From Shinella zoogloeoides (lineage in GTDB: Bacteria; Pseudomonadota; Alphaproteobacteria; Rhizobiales; Rhizobiaceae): DNA of 64,000 bases. The stretch is from the NCBI RefSeq assembly GCF_022682305.1, contig NZ_CP093528.1, positions 2,679,501 through 2,743,500 of the forward strand, read 5' to 3'. The notes under the pieces were generated by a model, which saw only the letters and a list, made by a program, of their open reading frames with translations, had not been told where the DNA came from and ran no database searches. Position numbers and translations under genes: made by a program. Of the stretch, positions 23,751 to 32,448 are shown piece after piece (within the stretch, counting starts at the first letter, position 1; each line of letters begins with the position of its first letter).

Positions 23751-24442
23751 CAATGCTCTTTCCCGCCGTCCTCGTCCTCACGGACAAACTGTAACAATTC
23801 CCGCATGTCGTCAAACAGGGCGTCGGGCTGGAGGCTGAGGAGAGCCTCGCGGTGCTGCGGCGAGCGCGCATGGGAACCGCCGGTGAAAGCGACGACCCGC
23901 ATGCCGGCGGATTTCGCGGCGGCGATGCCGGCCGGACTGTCCTCCACGACCACGCAGCGGCCCGGCTCCACCCCCATGGCCGCGCTGGCATGGAGGAAAA
24001 GGTCAGGCGCGGGCTTGCCGTGCCTGACCATGCTGGCGCTGAAGATGTTCGGCTCGAAACGGTCGAGCAGGCCTGTGACGGAAAGCGACAGGCGGATGCG
24101 TTCCGGCTGGCTCGACGAGGCCACGCAATGAGCGATGCCCAGCCCATCGACGGTCTCTGCTATGCCCGCAATGGGCTGCAGTTCGCTGCGGAAGCGCTCG
24201 TAGAGCGCCTTGCGCATGCTATCGAGAAAGGCGGCGTCGACGGCGAGGCCATAGTCGTCATGCAGGATTTCCGACATGCTTTTCAGGCTGCGCCCGAGGA
24301 AACGCTGGTGCGCCTCCTCCTCGCTCATCGTCACGCCGGCCGCGGCAAGGGCCTCGACCAGCACCGTGATCGAGATCGGCTCGCTGTCGACGAGCACGCC
24401 GTCGCAATCGAAGATGACCAGTTGTGTCGCTATGGCGGCCAT
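23750..24442 (-). CDS. HAD-family sugar phosphatase/phosphoglucomutase-like
   Basis: The 230-aa protein is a class I HAD hydrolase with a helical cap. Motif I is VIFDCDGVLVDSEP (residues 9-22, nucleophile D11), motif II is CVASSSQPER (about 110), motif III includes HGKPAPDLF (Lys, about 140), and motif IV is CVVVEDSPAGIAAA (about 163). This matches GPH/beta-phosphoglucomutase-type enzymes acting on small sugar phosphates. It sits between mtlK and the FGGY kinase in the polyol operon. A role removing non-productive sugar phosphates is plausible; the substrate is unknown. Confidence 0.88.
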   Translation of the reverse strand: MAAIATQLVIFDCDGVLVDSEPISITVLVEALAAAGVTMSEEEAHQRFLGRSLKSMSEILHDDYGLAVDAAFLDSMRKALYERFRSELQPIAGIAETVDGLGIAHCVASSSQPERIRLSLSVTGLLDRFEPNIFSASMVRHGKPAPDLFLHASAAMGVEPGRCVVVEDSPAGIAAAKSAGMRVVAFTGGSHARSPQHREALLSLQPDALFDDMRELLQFVREDEDGGKEH

Positions 24443-24508
24443 GGCGTTCCGTTCCGTGTTCAGGCCCCCGTTGGTACTGTCTGCCCCGCGCGATGGAAAG
24501 CCCCCTCC

Positions 24509-25993
24509 TCAATCCGCCAGCCGGTCCTCCAGATAGCGCTTCAGCGTCGCCCGCGTGCCGTCCCGCTGGAGGGATTTGAGCGCATGGGCGAACCGCTTGC
24601 GGAAGAGGTCCGATCCCGCCACCGTTCCGAAGATGTCCTTCAGTTCGAGGAAAGCGCCCGGATCACCCTTCGCCGCCGTCGCGGCGGCGCGGATGCGATC
24701 GATATTGGGGTCGTTGAAGGCGATATCCTTGCCGCTGTCCGATTTACCCGCGAGGTAATGGCACCACAGGGCCGAGACGAGCGAAAGGCCGACGACGTCC
24801 TCCCCGCGCGAAAGCCGGTCGGCGGTCGAGGGCAGGATGAATTTCGGCTGGCGGTTGGAGCCGTCCTGCGCGAGACGCGGGATCGTGTCGGCGATCTTGG
24901 GGTTCAGGAAGCGCCGTTCGATCAGGGCGAAATAATCGTTGAGGTCCGTGTCCGGCACCGGCGGGATGACGGGAATGATCTCCTCGCGCTCCAGCTTGGC
25001 GAGGAAGGCGCGGATATCCGCGTCCTCCATCGCCTCGTGCACGAAGTGGATATCGAGCAGGGCGGCCGGATAGGCGATGGCCGCATGGCCGCCGTTGAGG
25101 ATGCGGATCTTCATGTGCTCGTAGGGAGCGACATCCGGCACGAACTGCACGCCGGCCTTTTCCAGCGCCGGGCGACCCTGCGGAAAATTATCTTCCAGCA
25201 CCCATTGCTTGAACTCCTCACAGAAGACCGGCCAGGCATCGTCGATGCCGTAATCGTCCGCCGCGATGGCGATCTCGCGCGCGCCCGTCGCCGGCGTGAT
25301 GCGGTCGACCATGCCGTTCGGGAAGGCGACATTGGCCTCGATCCAGTCGGCAAGAGCCGGATCGGAGAGGCGGGCAAGACCGGACACAGCCGCGCGGGTC
25401 ACCTTTCCATTGTGCGGAATGTTGTCGCAGGACATGACGGTATAGGGCGCGATACCCTTGTCCCGGCGCGCCTTGAGGCCCGCGAGGATGAGGCCGAAGA
25501 CGGTTTTCGGATCGCCGGGATTCGCCGCATCGGCGGCAATGGCCGGGTGGGTCGGGTCGAAGACGCCGGACGCCGGGTTGATGAAGTAGCCGCCCTCGGT
25601 GATCGTCAGGGAAACGATGCGGATCGCCGGATCGGCAAGCTGGGCAATGGTCGCCGCCGCATTGCCGGGCGCAAGGTAATCGATCATCGCGCCCGTGACG
25701 CGCGCGCCGGAGCGGTTGTTGTCCTGCTCCACCACCGTCGTCAGGAAATCCTGTCCCGCCAGCTTATCGCGCATCGCCGCATCGGACGGCAGGACGCCCG
25801 CGCCGACGATCGCCCAGTCATGGTCGAGGCCGAGATTGAAGAGATCGTCCAGATAGACCGCCTGATGCGCCCGGTGGAAATTGCCGACGCCGAAATGGAC
25901 GATGCCGGCCGCAAGGCCGCCGCGCGCATAGGCGGGCACGCTTGCCGTTGCAGCAATGTCCTTGAGGGTGGCGAGCGACAGTTTCGTGGTCAT
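24509..25993 (-). CDS. mtlK: Mannitol 2-dehydrogenase
   Basis: The 494-aa NAD-dependent enzyme oxidises D-mannitol to D-fructose (often also arabitol or sorbitol). It belongs to the long-chain polyol dehydrogenase family: VHFGVGNFHRAHQAVYLDDL near residue 32 is the N-terminal dinucleotide site, VMSCDNIPHNGKVTR near residue 190 is a hallmark, and KIRILNGGHAAIAYPAALL (about 300) carries the catalytic Lys/Asn/His group. It lies 58 bases after smoS in the same operon, as in Rhodobacter and Sinorhizobium polyol loci. Confidence 0.95.
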   Translation of the reverse strand: MTTKLSLATLKDIAATASVPAYARGGLAAGIVHFGVGNFHRAHQAVYLDDLFNLGLDHDWAIVGAGVLPSDAAMRDKLAGQDFLTTVVEQDNNRSGARVTGAMIDYLAPGNAAATIAQLADPAIRIVSLTITEGGYFINPASGVFDPTHPAIAADAANPGDPKTVFGLILAGLKARRDKGIAPYTVMSCDNIPHNGKVTRAAVSGLARLSDPALADWIEANVAFPNGMVDRITPATGAREIAIAADDYGIDDAWPVFCEEFKQWVLEDNFPQGRPALEKAGVQFVPDVAPYEHMKIRILNGGHAAIAYPAALLDIHFVHEAMEDADIRAFLAKLEREEIIPVIPPVPDTDLNDYFALIERRFLNPKIADTIPRLAQDGSNRQPKFILPSTADRLSRGEDVVGLSLVSALWCHYLAGKSDSGKDIAFNDPNIDRIRAAATAAKGDPGAFLELKDIFGTVAGSDLFRKRFAHALKSLQRDGTRATLKRYLEDRLAD

Positions 25994-26051
25994 GGGTCCA
26001 GTCCTTCCGGTCTATCCGGTCTTGTCTCGTGCCGGGTCCGCGCGCGCGGGC

Positions 26052-26825
26052 TCAGCTCATCCAGTTGCCGCCGTCGACATTGTAGGTCTGGGCAACGACA
26101 TAGTTGCTCTCCTGCGAGGCGAGGAAGATCGCCATGCCGGTGAGGTCATCCGCCGTTCCCATGCGGCCGAAGGGTACTTCCGCGCCGACGAGGCGCTTCT
26201 TCTCGCCGAGCGGACGGTTCTCGTATTTCGCAAAGAGCGCATCGACGCCGTCCCAGTGCTCGCCGTCGACCACGCCGGGAGCGATGGCGTTGACGTTGAT
26301 GCCGTGCCTGATGAGGTTCAGCCCCGCCGACTGGGTCAGGCTGATGACCGCCGCCTTGGTGGCGCAATAGACGGCAACCAGCGCTTCGCCGCGCCGGCCG
26401 GCCTGGCTCGCCATGTTGACGATCTTGCCGCCGCGGCCCTGCGCGATCATCTGCTTCGCCGCCGCCTGCATCGTGAAGAGCGTGCCGGCGACATTGATCG
26501 AGAACAGCCTGTCGTAGCTCTCCCGCGTGATCTCGACGAGGGGCGCGAGGTCGAACAGCGCCGCATTGTTGACGAGGATATCCAGCCCGCCGGCCTCCTT
26601 GACGCAAGCCTCAATGGCCGCATCGATGGAGTCCTGCCGCGTCACGTCCATCTGCACCGCGTAGGCCGCGGAGCCGATTTCGGAGGCAGTTGCCGAGGCC
26701 CGCTCGATGTTGATGTCGGCGATGGCGACGCGCGCGCCTTCCCGCACATAGGCTTCCGCGAATGCGCGGCCGATCCCCCGCGCCGACCCGGTGATCAGCG
26801 CGCTCTTGCCTTCCAGTCTTTTCAT
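26052..26825 (-). CDS. smoS: Sorbitol (L-iditol 2-) dehydrogenase, SDR family
   Basis: The 257-aa short-chain dehydrogenase oxidises D-glucitol to D-fructose. The cofactor motif is [16 protein letters not shown] (residues about 12-27), NNAALF marks the NAG-like site, and the catalytic Ser-Tyr-Lys set is [22 protein letters not shown] (Tyr about 153, Lys 157; quoted core VAVYCATK). The C-terminal [10 protein letters not shown] is typical of SmoS. Its start overlaps the smoK stop by four bases (ATGA), indicating coupling with the transporter. Confidence 0.94.
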   Translation of the reverse strand: MKRLEGKSALITGSARGIGRAFAEAYVREGARVAIADINIERASATASEIGSAAYAVQMDVTRQDSIDAAIEACVKEAGGLDILVNNAALFDLAPLVEITRESYDRLFSINVAGTLFTMQAAAKQMIAQGRGGKIVNMASQAGRRGEALVAVYCATKAAVISLTQSAGLNLIRHGINVNAIAPGVVDGEHWDGVDALFAKYENRPLGEKKRLVGAEVPFGRMGTADDLTGMAIFLASQESNYVVAQTYNVDGGNWMS

Positions 26826-27823
26826 CGGATTGCCATTCCCTTGTCGTCGAAGCGGTGGATACGGGTCTCGTCGGGGGTGAGGTAGACCTTATCGCCGTGG
26901 GTGACGGGGAAGTCGCCGTCGGCACGAACGGTGAGCATGCCCACACCTTCGACATTGACGTGGAGGAACGTGTCGGAGCCGAGATGTTCGGCAACGCCGA
27001 CGACGCCCTTCCAGGTGCCGCTCTCCTTGGAGAGCCTGATATGCTCAGGCCGGATGCCGGCGGTCGGCGCGTTCCAGGGCTTTGCCGCCTCACCCTTGAC
27101 GAAGTTCATGCGCGGCGAGCCGATGAAGCCGGCAACGAAGAGGTTATCCGGCTTGTTGTAGAGATCGAGCGGCGAACCCACCTGCTCGATATTGCCGGCA
27201 TTCAGCACCACGATCTTGTCGGCCATGGTCATCGCCTCGACCTGGTCGTGGGTGACGTAGATCATCGTGGTCTTGAGCTGGTGATGCAGCTCGCTGATCT
27301 CCAGCCGCATCGTGCCGCGCAACGCCGCGTCGAGGTTGGACAGCGGCTCGTCGAATAAAAAGGCCGACGGTTCGCGCACGATGGCGCGGCCGATAGCCAC
27401 GCGCTGGCGCTGACCGCCGGAAAGCTGTCCTGGCCGCCGCTCCAGGTAATTGGTGAGGTTCAGCACGCGCGCGGCTTCCGTCACCTTCTTGTCTATCGCC
27501 GCCTGATCCATCTTGGCCATCTTCAAGGGGAAGGCGATGTTCTTGGCGACGCTCATATGCGGATAGAGCGCATAGGACTGGAATACCATTGCGAGCCCGC
27601 GCTTGGCGGGAGCAGCGGCCGTCACGTCCTTGCCGTCGATCTCGATGGTGCCGCTTGTCGTATCCTCGAGGCCGGCGATGAGGCGCAGCAGCGTGGACTT
27701 GCCGCAGCCGGACGGGCCGACGAAAACGACGAACTCGCCGTCCTCGATGGTCAGGTCGATGCCCGGGATGACCTGGGTCGCACCGAAGGACTTGTTGACT
27801 TTCTTCAGGATGATCTTGCCCAT
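26822..27823 (-). CDS. smoK: Polyol ABC transporter ATPase SmoK
   Basis: The 333-aa MalK-type ATPase energises polyol uptake. Walker A is [13 protein letters not shown] (about residues 36-48), the signature is [15 protein letters not shown] (about 134), Walker B is [12 protein letters not shown] (about 155), and [11 protein letters not shown] has the switch His. A C-terminal OB-fold/TOBE region (about 235-333) is present, as in CUT1 ATPases that serve sugar importers. It follows smoG after 13 bases and overlaps smoS. Confidence 0.95.
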   Translation of the reverse strand: MGKIILKKVNKSFGATQVIPGIDLTIEDGEFVVFVGPSGCGKSTLLRLIAGLEDTTSGTIEIDGKDVTAAAPAKRGLAMVFQSYALYPHMSVAKNIAFPLKMAKMDQAAIDKKVTEAARVLNLTNYLERRPGQLSGGQRQRVAIGRAIVREPSAFLFDEPLSNLDAALRGTMRLEISELHHQLKTTMIYVTHDQVEAMTMADKIVVLNAGNIEQVGSPLDLYNKPDNLFVAGFIGSPRMNFVKGEAAKPWNAPTAGIRPEHIRLSKESGTWKGVVGVAEHLGSDTFLHVNVEGVGMLTVRADGDFPVTHGDKVYLTPDETRIHRFDDKGMAIR

Positions 27824-27836
27824 GAGTTCCCTCCCC

Positions 27837-28661
27837 TTACTTCACGGCGCCGAAGGTCAGGCCGCGGACAAGCTGCTTTTGTGAGAACCATCCCATGATG
27901 AGGATGGGGGCGATGGCGAGCGTGGATGCCGCCGAGAGCTTCGCCCAGAACAGGCCCTGCGGACTGGAGAACGAGGCAATGAAGGCGGTCAGCGGTGCGG
28001 CGTTGGTCGTCGTCAGGCGGATCGTCCAGAAGGCTTCGTTCCAGGCAAGGATGATGTTGAGGAGCATGGTGGAGGCGATGCCCGGCACCGCCATCGGCGT
28101 CAGCACGTAGACGATCTCGCCCCAGAGCGAGGCTCCATCCATGCGCGCGGCTTCCAGGATCTCGCCCGGGATTTCGCGGAAATAGGTGTAGAGCATCCAG
28201 ATCACGATCGGCAGGTTGATCATGGTCAGCATGACCGTGAGGCCGATGCGGCTGTCGAGCAGGCCGAAGTCGCGGAAGAGGAGATAGATCGGCACGAGGA
28301 CGGCGACGGCCGGCATCATCTTCGTCGAGAGCATCCACATCAGGATGTCCTTGGTGCGCCGTGTCGGGGCGAAGGCCATCGACCAGGCGGCGGGCACGGC
28401 GATCAGAAGCGCCAGCAGCGTCGAGCCGATGGAGATGATCACCGAGTTCAGGAAGAACTTGAAGTAGTTGCTCTGCGCCTGCACGGCCGCATAGCTTTCC
28501 ACCGTGCCCGAGGGGATGAGGTTGAAGCCCTGGATGGCCTCGGTCTCGGACTTGAACGAGGTGATGATCGTGTAGAGGATCGGGAAGAAGATCACGAGCG
28601 CGACGATCCATGCGGCGATCGTGAAGGCGATGGTTCTTCTCTTGGAAACAGCGCGGGCCAT
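27837..28661 (-). CDS. smoG: Polyol ABC transporter permease SmoG
   Basis: The 274-aa inner-membrane permease of the CUT1 (MalG) class has six membrane helices. The first begins [20 protein letters not shown], and the EAA coupling loop toward the ATPase is [20 protein letters not shown] (about residues 180-199). It pairs with SmoF. It lies 12 bases after smoF. Confidence 0.94.
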   Translation of the reverse strand: MARAVSKRRTIAFTIAAWIVALVIFFPILYTIITSFKSETEAIQGFNLIPSGTVESYAAVQAQSNYFKFFLNSVIISIGSTLLALLIAVPAAWSMAFAPTRRTKDILMWMLSTKMMPAVAVLVPIYLLFRDFGLLDSRIGLTVMLTMINLPIVIWMLYTYFREIPGEILEAARMDGASLWGEIVYVLTPMAVPGIASTMLLNIILAWNEAFWTIRLTTTNAAPLTAFIASFSSPQGLFWAKLSAASTLAIAPILIMGWFSQKQLVRGLTFGAVK

Positions 28662-28673
28662 AGGTCTCTCCCC

Positions 28674-29546
28674 CTACTTGTCCAGGTTCTTGCCGACGGC
28701 GCGCATCAGGAAGAAGGCGACGATATTGGCGAGGATGACGGCGATGATGCCGCCGGCGGACGCTCCGCCGACGTCGTAGCCGAGCAGCGCGGTCCGGTAG
28801 ATCAGGAACGGCAGGTTGGTCGAGGCATAGCCCGGCCCGCCATTGGTCGTGACGAGGATTTCCGCGTAGACGCCGAGCAGGAAGATCGTCTGGATCAGGA
28901 TCACGACGGTGATCGAGCGCGAAAGATGCGGCAGCGTCAGGTAGATGAAGCGGCTGACGAAGCCAGCGCCGTCCATCTCCGCCGCCTCCTTCTGCTCACC
29001 GTCGAGCGATTGCAGCGCGGTCAGCAGGATGAGCGTGGCGAAGGGCAGCCATTGCCAGGCGACGATAATGATGATCGACAGCAGCGGGAACTGCGCGAAC
29101 CAGTCGATGGGCTGGAAGCCGAGGGCGCGGTTGATATCCGCCAGCACCCCGTAGCCCGGATGCATGATCATGTTCTTCCAGACGAGCGCCGCGACCGGCG
29201 GCATGACGAAGAACGGCGAGATGATCATGATGCGCACGATCCCCTGCCCCCACATCGGCTGGTCGAGGAGAAGCGCGATGCCGATCCCGCCGGCGACGGT
29301 GATGAGCAGCACCCCGCCGACGATCAGCAGCGTGTTCCAGATCGACTGGAAGAAGGCCGGGTCGGTGTAGAAGTATTTGTAGTTGAACAGCCCCGCCCAG
29401 CTCACATTGCCGGGATTCAGGAGATTGTAGTTCTGGAACGAGAACCACAGCGTCATCGCCAGCGGCACGATCATCCAGACCAGAAGCAGGCCCACAGAGG
29501 GCGCCAACATCACCCGCGCCAAACCGCGCGTATTCTCCGTCGCCAT
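28674..29546 (-). CDS. smoF: Polyol ABC transporter permease SmoF
   Basis: The 290-aa MalF-class permease has about six membrane helices, starting with VMLAPSVGLLLVWMIVPLAM. The EAA loop is EQKEAAEMDGAGFVSRFIYL (about residues 185-204). The ATG at 29546 is chosen since it follows GAGGAAATC and the upstream frame to 29621 has no such signal. The gene lies 200 bases after smoE, with a rhizobial palindromic repeat in the gap that may stabilise the smoE transcript. Confidence 0.93.
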   Translation of the reverse strand: MATENTRGLARVMLAPSVGLLLVWMIVPLAMTLWFSFQNYNLLNPGNVSWAGLFNYKYFYTDPAFFQSIWNTLLIVGGVLLITVAGGIGIALLLDQPMWGQGIVRIMIISPFFVMPPVAALVWKNMIMHPGYGVLADINRALGFQPIDWFAQFPLLSIIIIVAWQWLPFATLILLTALQSLDGEQKEAAEMDGAGFVSRFIYLTLPHLSRSITVVILIQTIFLLGVYAEILVTTNGGPGYASTNLPFLIYRTALLGYDVGGASAGGIIAVILANIVAFFLMRAVGKNLDK

Positions 29547-29625
29547 GATTTCCTCCCGAGAGCCGGTGCGGCCGGCCGATGCTGTCAAATCGTAAGCGCT
29601 GCGGCAGAACGGCGCGCCCATCGTT

Positions 29626-29649
29626 CCTCGCCCCGTTTACGGGGAGAGG
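29626..29649. repeat. Intergenic palindromic repeat between smoE and smoF
   Basis: CCTCGCCCCGTTTACGGGGAGAGG-type symmetry: CCTCG-CCCCG (29626-29635) faces CGGGG-AGAGG (29640-29649) around TTTA. The following bases to about 29672 (GGCAGGCAGGTGAGGGG) complete a unit that I recall as a common dispersed intergenic repeat of Rhizobiaceae. Between a binding-protein gene and its permease gene it may act as a processing or stability hairpin. Confidence 0.65.
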
Positions 29650-29746
29650 ATGCCGGCAGGCAGGTGAGGGGCAGCGCCGCAAACAACACCCCGCGTCATC
29701 GGCTGCCCGAACCGCAGTCCGGGCAGCCTGTCCTTGGGGAGGAGGC

Positions 29747-31057
29747 TTACTTGATGTAACCGGCGCGGGTCATTTCGCGCACGGCCGTGGTCTGTGCCTG
29801 TGCGAGCGCGTCGTCCACGGAGGACTGGCCGGCGAGCACCGCCGAGAAGAGCTGGCCGACCGTCGTGCCGAGGCCCTGGAATTCAGGGATCGCGACGAAC
29901 TGGCCACCCGTATAGGGCACCGGCTTGACCGAGGGCTTGGTGATATCCGCCGCGTCCATGGCCGCAAGGGTCGGAGCCGCGAAGGGCGCTGCCTTCTGGT
30001 ATTCGGCATTCTTGTAGAGCGAGGTGCGCGTGCCCGGAGGAACGTTCGCCCAGCCTTCCTTGCTGGCGACGAGCTCGGTGTAGCCCTTGCCGGTTGCCCA
30101 GGCGATGAACTTCTGCGCGGCTTCCGCCTTGGTCGAGCTTGCCGGGACGGCAAGGTTCCACGACCACAGCCAATGGCCATGGTTGCCGTTGCCCGTGTCC
30201 GGGAAGATCGCGTAGCCGACCTTGTCGGCGACCGTCGAATCCTTCGGGTTGGAGACGAAGGAAGCGGCGACCGTCGCGTCGATCCACATGCCGCACTTGC
30301 CCTGCTGGAAGAGCGTCAGGTTCTCGTTGAAGCCGTTGGACGAGGCGCCCTGCGGGCCGGCATCCTTCATCATGTCGACGTAGAATTGGAGGGAAGCCTT
30401 CCATTCCGGCTGGTCGAACTGCGGCTGCCACTTCTCGTCGAACCAGCGTCCGCCGAAGGAGTTGTTGAGCGCGGTGAGGAACGCCATGTTCTCGCCCCAG
30501 CCGGCCTTGCCGCGAAGGCAGATGCCGTTGATGTCGGCATTGCGGTCCGTAATCTTGCGGGCGGCTTCGCCGATGAATTCCCAGGTCGGGGAATCGGGCA
30601 TGGTGAGGCCGGCCTTCTCGAACAGGTCCTTGCGGTACATGATCATGGCGGATTCGCCGTAGAACGGCGCGGCATAGAGCTTGCCATCGACGGAAAGGCC
30701 GCCGCGGATCGCCGGCAGCAGGTCGTCGACATCGTAGTCGGCGCCGAGGCCGTCGAGCGAGACCAGCCAACCCTGCTTGGCCCAGATCGGAACCTCGTAA
30801 TTGCCGATCGTCACGATGTCGTACTGGCCGCCCTTGGTCGCGATATCGGTCGTGACGCGCTCGCGCAGCACGTTTTCCTCGAGCGTCACCCACTCGAGCT
30901 GAATATCCGGGTTCTTTGCGGTGAAGTCTTCCGTCAGCCCCTGCATGCGGATCATGTCGCCATTGTTGACGGTCGCGATCGTCAGCGTTTCGGCATTGGC
31001 GAAACCGGCGAGGAGAGCAGCCGAGCTGACGCCCAGCAGAAGGGTTCTCAAATTCAT
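29747..31057 (-). CDS. smoE: Polyol-binding protein SmoE of ABC transporter
   Basis: The 436-aa periplasmic solute-binding protein of the CUT1 family captures sorbitol or mannitol. A Sec signal peptide is evident (MNLRTLLLGVSSAALLAGFA, cleavage near NAE). The mature protein has family-1 binding-protein features such as ITDRNADINGICLRGKAGWG and WAWNLAVPASS-like WSWNLAVPAS. The second of two adjacent ATGs (31057) has the better distance to GGAGG. It is first gene of the smoEFGK-smoS-mtlK operon. Two GTGAGCA repeats lie just upstream. Confidence 0.93.
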   Translation of the reverse strand: MNLRTLLLGVSSAALLAGFANAETLTIATVNNGDMIRMQGLTEDFTAKNPDIQLEWVTLEENVLRERVTTDIATKGGQYDIVTIGNYEVPIWAKQGWLVSLDGLGADYDVDDLLPAIRGGLSVDGKLYAAPFYGESAMIMYRKDLFEKAGLTMPDSPTWEFIGEAARKITDRNADINGICLRGKAGWGENMAFLTALNNSFGGRWFDEKWQPQFDQPEWKASLQFYVDMMKDAGPQGASSNGFNENLTLFQQGKCGMWIDATVAASFVSNPKDSTVADKVGYAIFPDTGNGNHGHWLWSWNLAVPASSTKAEAAQKFIAWATGKGYTELVASKEGWANVPPGTRTSLYKNAEYQKAAPFAAPTLAAMDAADITKPSVKPVPYTGGQFVAIPEFQGLGTTVGQLFSAVLAGQSSVDDALAQAQTTAVREMTRAGYIK

Positions 31058-31078
31058 CATCTTCCTCCCAGAAGAGTT

Positions 31079-31104
31079 GTGAGCATTTGCTTCGCTCGTG
31101 AGCA
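31079..31104. promoter_or_regulatory. Paired GTGAGCA repeats before smoE
   Basis: GTGAGCA occurs at 31079-31085 and 31098-31104, 19 bases apart on the same strand, directly upstream of smoE. Repeats spaced near two helix turns fit binding by an oligomeric regulator such as the SorC-type protein encoded next door. This is a candidate only. Confidence 0.4.
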
Positions 31105-31237
31105 ATTACCCATAATTCGACACAGGAAGTCAACGCCCATTCGTTGCTGCACTGCACAATGCGGGCAGCCAAACCTTGAATCTCATGGGAAATTTCTGCC
31201 CAGCGACAGGCGATCCACAGCCGGTGGAAGCCTGTTT

Positions 31238-32191
31238 TCAGGCGGAAAGCAGGTAGCGCGCCGTCTCTTCGTCGGTAATGACGCCGTTGATCATGCGCCC
31301 GCGCAGGGCCGCCAGCAGGGCGGCATATTTGCGCTTGCCCTTGGCGAGACCGATGACGGTGGTCGTTTCGCGTGGCGGCAGGGGCACGGAGGCGACGCGC
31401 TCGTTGATGCTGCCGTCCAGCAGCCTGCCGTCACGGTCGAACATCCAGCCGCAGATCTCGCCGGCCGCCCCCTCCTCCATCAGCCGCGCCATCTCTTGCG
31501 GGTCGAGGAAGCCGTCGAGGCAGAGCGGCGCATCGGCGCCAAGCTCGCCGATGCCGACGAAGACGACATCCGCCTCCCGGCCGAGCTGGAGCGTCGATTG
31601 CACGAGGCTCTGGCGGTGCAGGAGATCGCGCTCTTCGGCCGAGGAAACGAGAACCGGCAGCGGCATCGGATAGTGCCGGGCCTTCACCGCATCGGCCATG
31701 GAGAAGATGACGTTGTAATAGGCGGCCGAGCCGTCCGGCCCGATATTGCCGGTCAGCGACATGATGCGGTGCTGCGGACATTCCATGGCCGGCAACTGGT
31801 CGATGGCCGCCTTGAGCGTGCGCCCCGTGCCGACCGCCAGCACGATGGGTTCGCTCTTCTTCAGCCAGCGCTCGATTTCCGCCGCGCCCGCCTCGGCAAT
31901 GCCGATGGTCGTCGAACTGGACCCCGGATCGCCCGGCACGATGTCGACATGCACAAGGCCGAACTTCCGCTTGAGCGCCTCGCCCAGTTCCAGGCATTCG
32001 GCGATGGGATGGTCGAGGCGCACCTTGATCAGCCGCTCGGCGACGGCGAGCGAGACGAGGCGCTGCGCCGACTGGCGGGAAATGCCCATGGCGGCGGCAA
32101 TCTCGTCCTGCGTGCGGCCCGCGACATAATAGAGCCAGCCGGCCCTTGCCGCATCGTCCAGCCGCCCGGCTGTTTCCGTCCGCTTCGCCAT
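31238..32191 (-). CDS. SorC/DeoR-type sugar-binding transcription regulator
   Basis: The 317-aa protein has an N-terminal helix-turn-helix (about residues 12-55; GRTQDEIAAAMGISRQSAQRL) and a SorC sugar-binding domain related to sugar phosphate isomerases (about 60-315; AVGTGRTLKAAIDQL and DVVFVGIGELG). It lies upstream of smoE on the same strand, the usual location of the polyol operon regulator in rhizobia. It probably responds to a polyol or sugar phosphate and acts at the smoE promoter. Activator or repressor cannot be decided here. Confidence 0.9.
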   Translation of the reverse strand: MAKRTETAGRLDDAARAGWLYYVAGRTQDEIAAAMGISRQSAQRLVSLAVAERLIKVRLDHPIAECLELGEALKRKFGLVHVDIVPGDPGSSSTTIGIAEAGAAEIERWLKKSEPIVLAVGTGRTLKAAIDQLPAMECPQHRIMSLTGNIGPDGSAAYYNVIFSMADAVKARHYPMPLPVLVSSAEERDLLHRQSLVQSTLQLGREADVVFVGIGELGADAPLCLDGFLDPQEMARLMEEGAAGEICGWMFDRDGRLLDGSINERVASVPLPPRETTTVIGLAKGKRKYAALLAALRGRMINGVITDEETARYLLSA

Positions 32192-32373
32192 CGTCTTCCC
32201 CGGTTGTTCCCCACGATTTGCTGCATCTTTTCATGCCACCTGTCAAACGTCATCTCATGACGCATAAAGAACAGGCAAAGCCGCGCCGCTCTATCGACAT
32301 GGCGAAAAGATAACCGGATCTCTCATGTTTATTTTCGCTGCAAGCCCCGGAAAACCGGCATTTCTTTTGAAAT

Positions 32374-32389
32374 TTTACCGTTTGATAAA
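32374..32389. promoter_or_regulatory. RutR-like operator before preT
   Basis: TTTACCGTTTGATAAA matches the RutR consensus TTGACCA-N2-TGGTCAA at 10 of 14 informative positions and is a partial palindrome. It lies 60-75 bases before preT. The better site at 38913 beside rutR supports shared control. Confidence 0.45.
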
Positions 32390-32448
32390 AAAATAAACCT
32401 GAGTTACCGTTCTCCTATTCAAAAAGCCCACGCGAATGGGAGATAACG

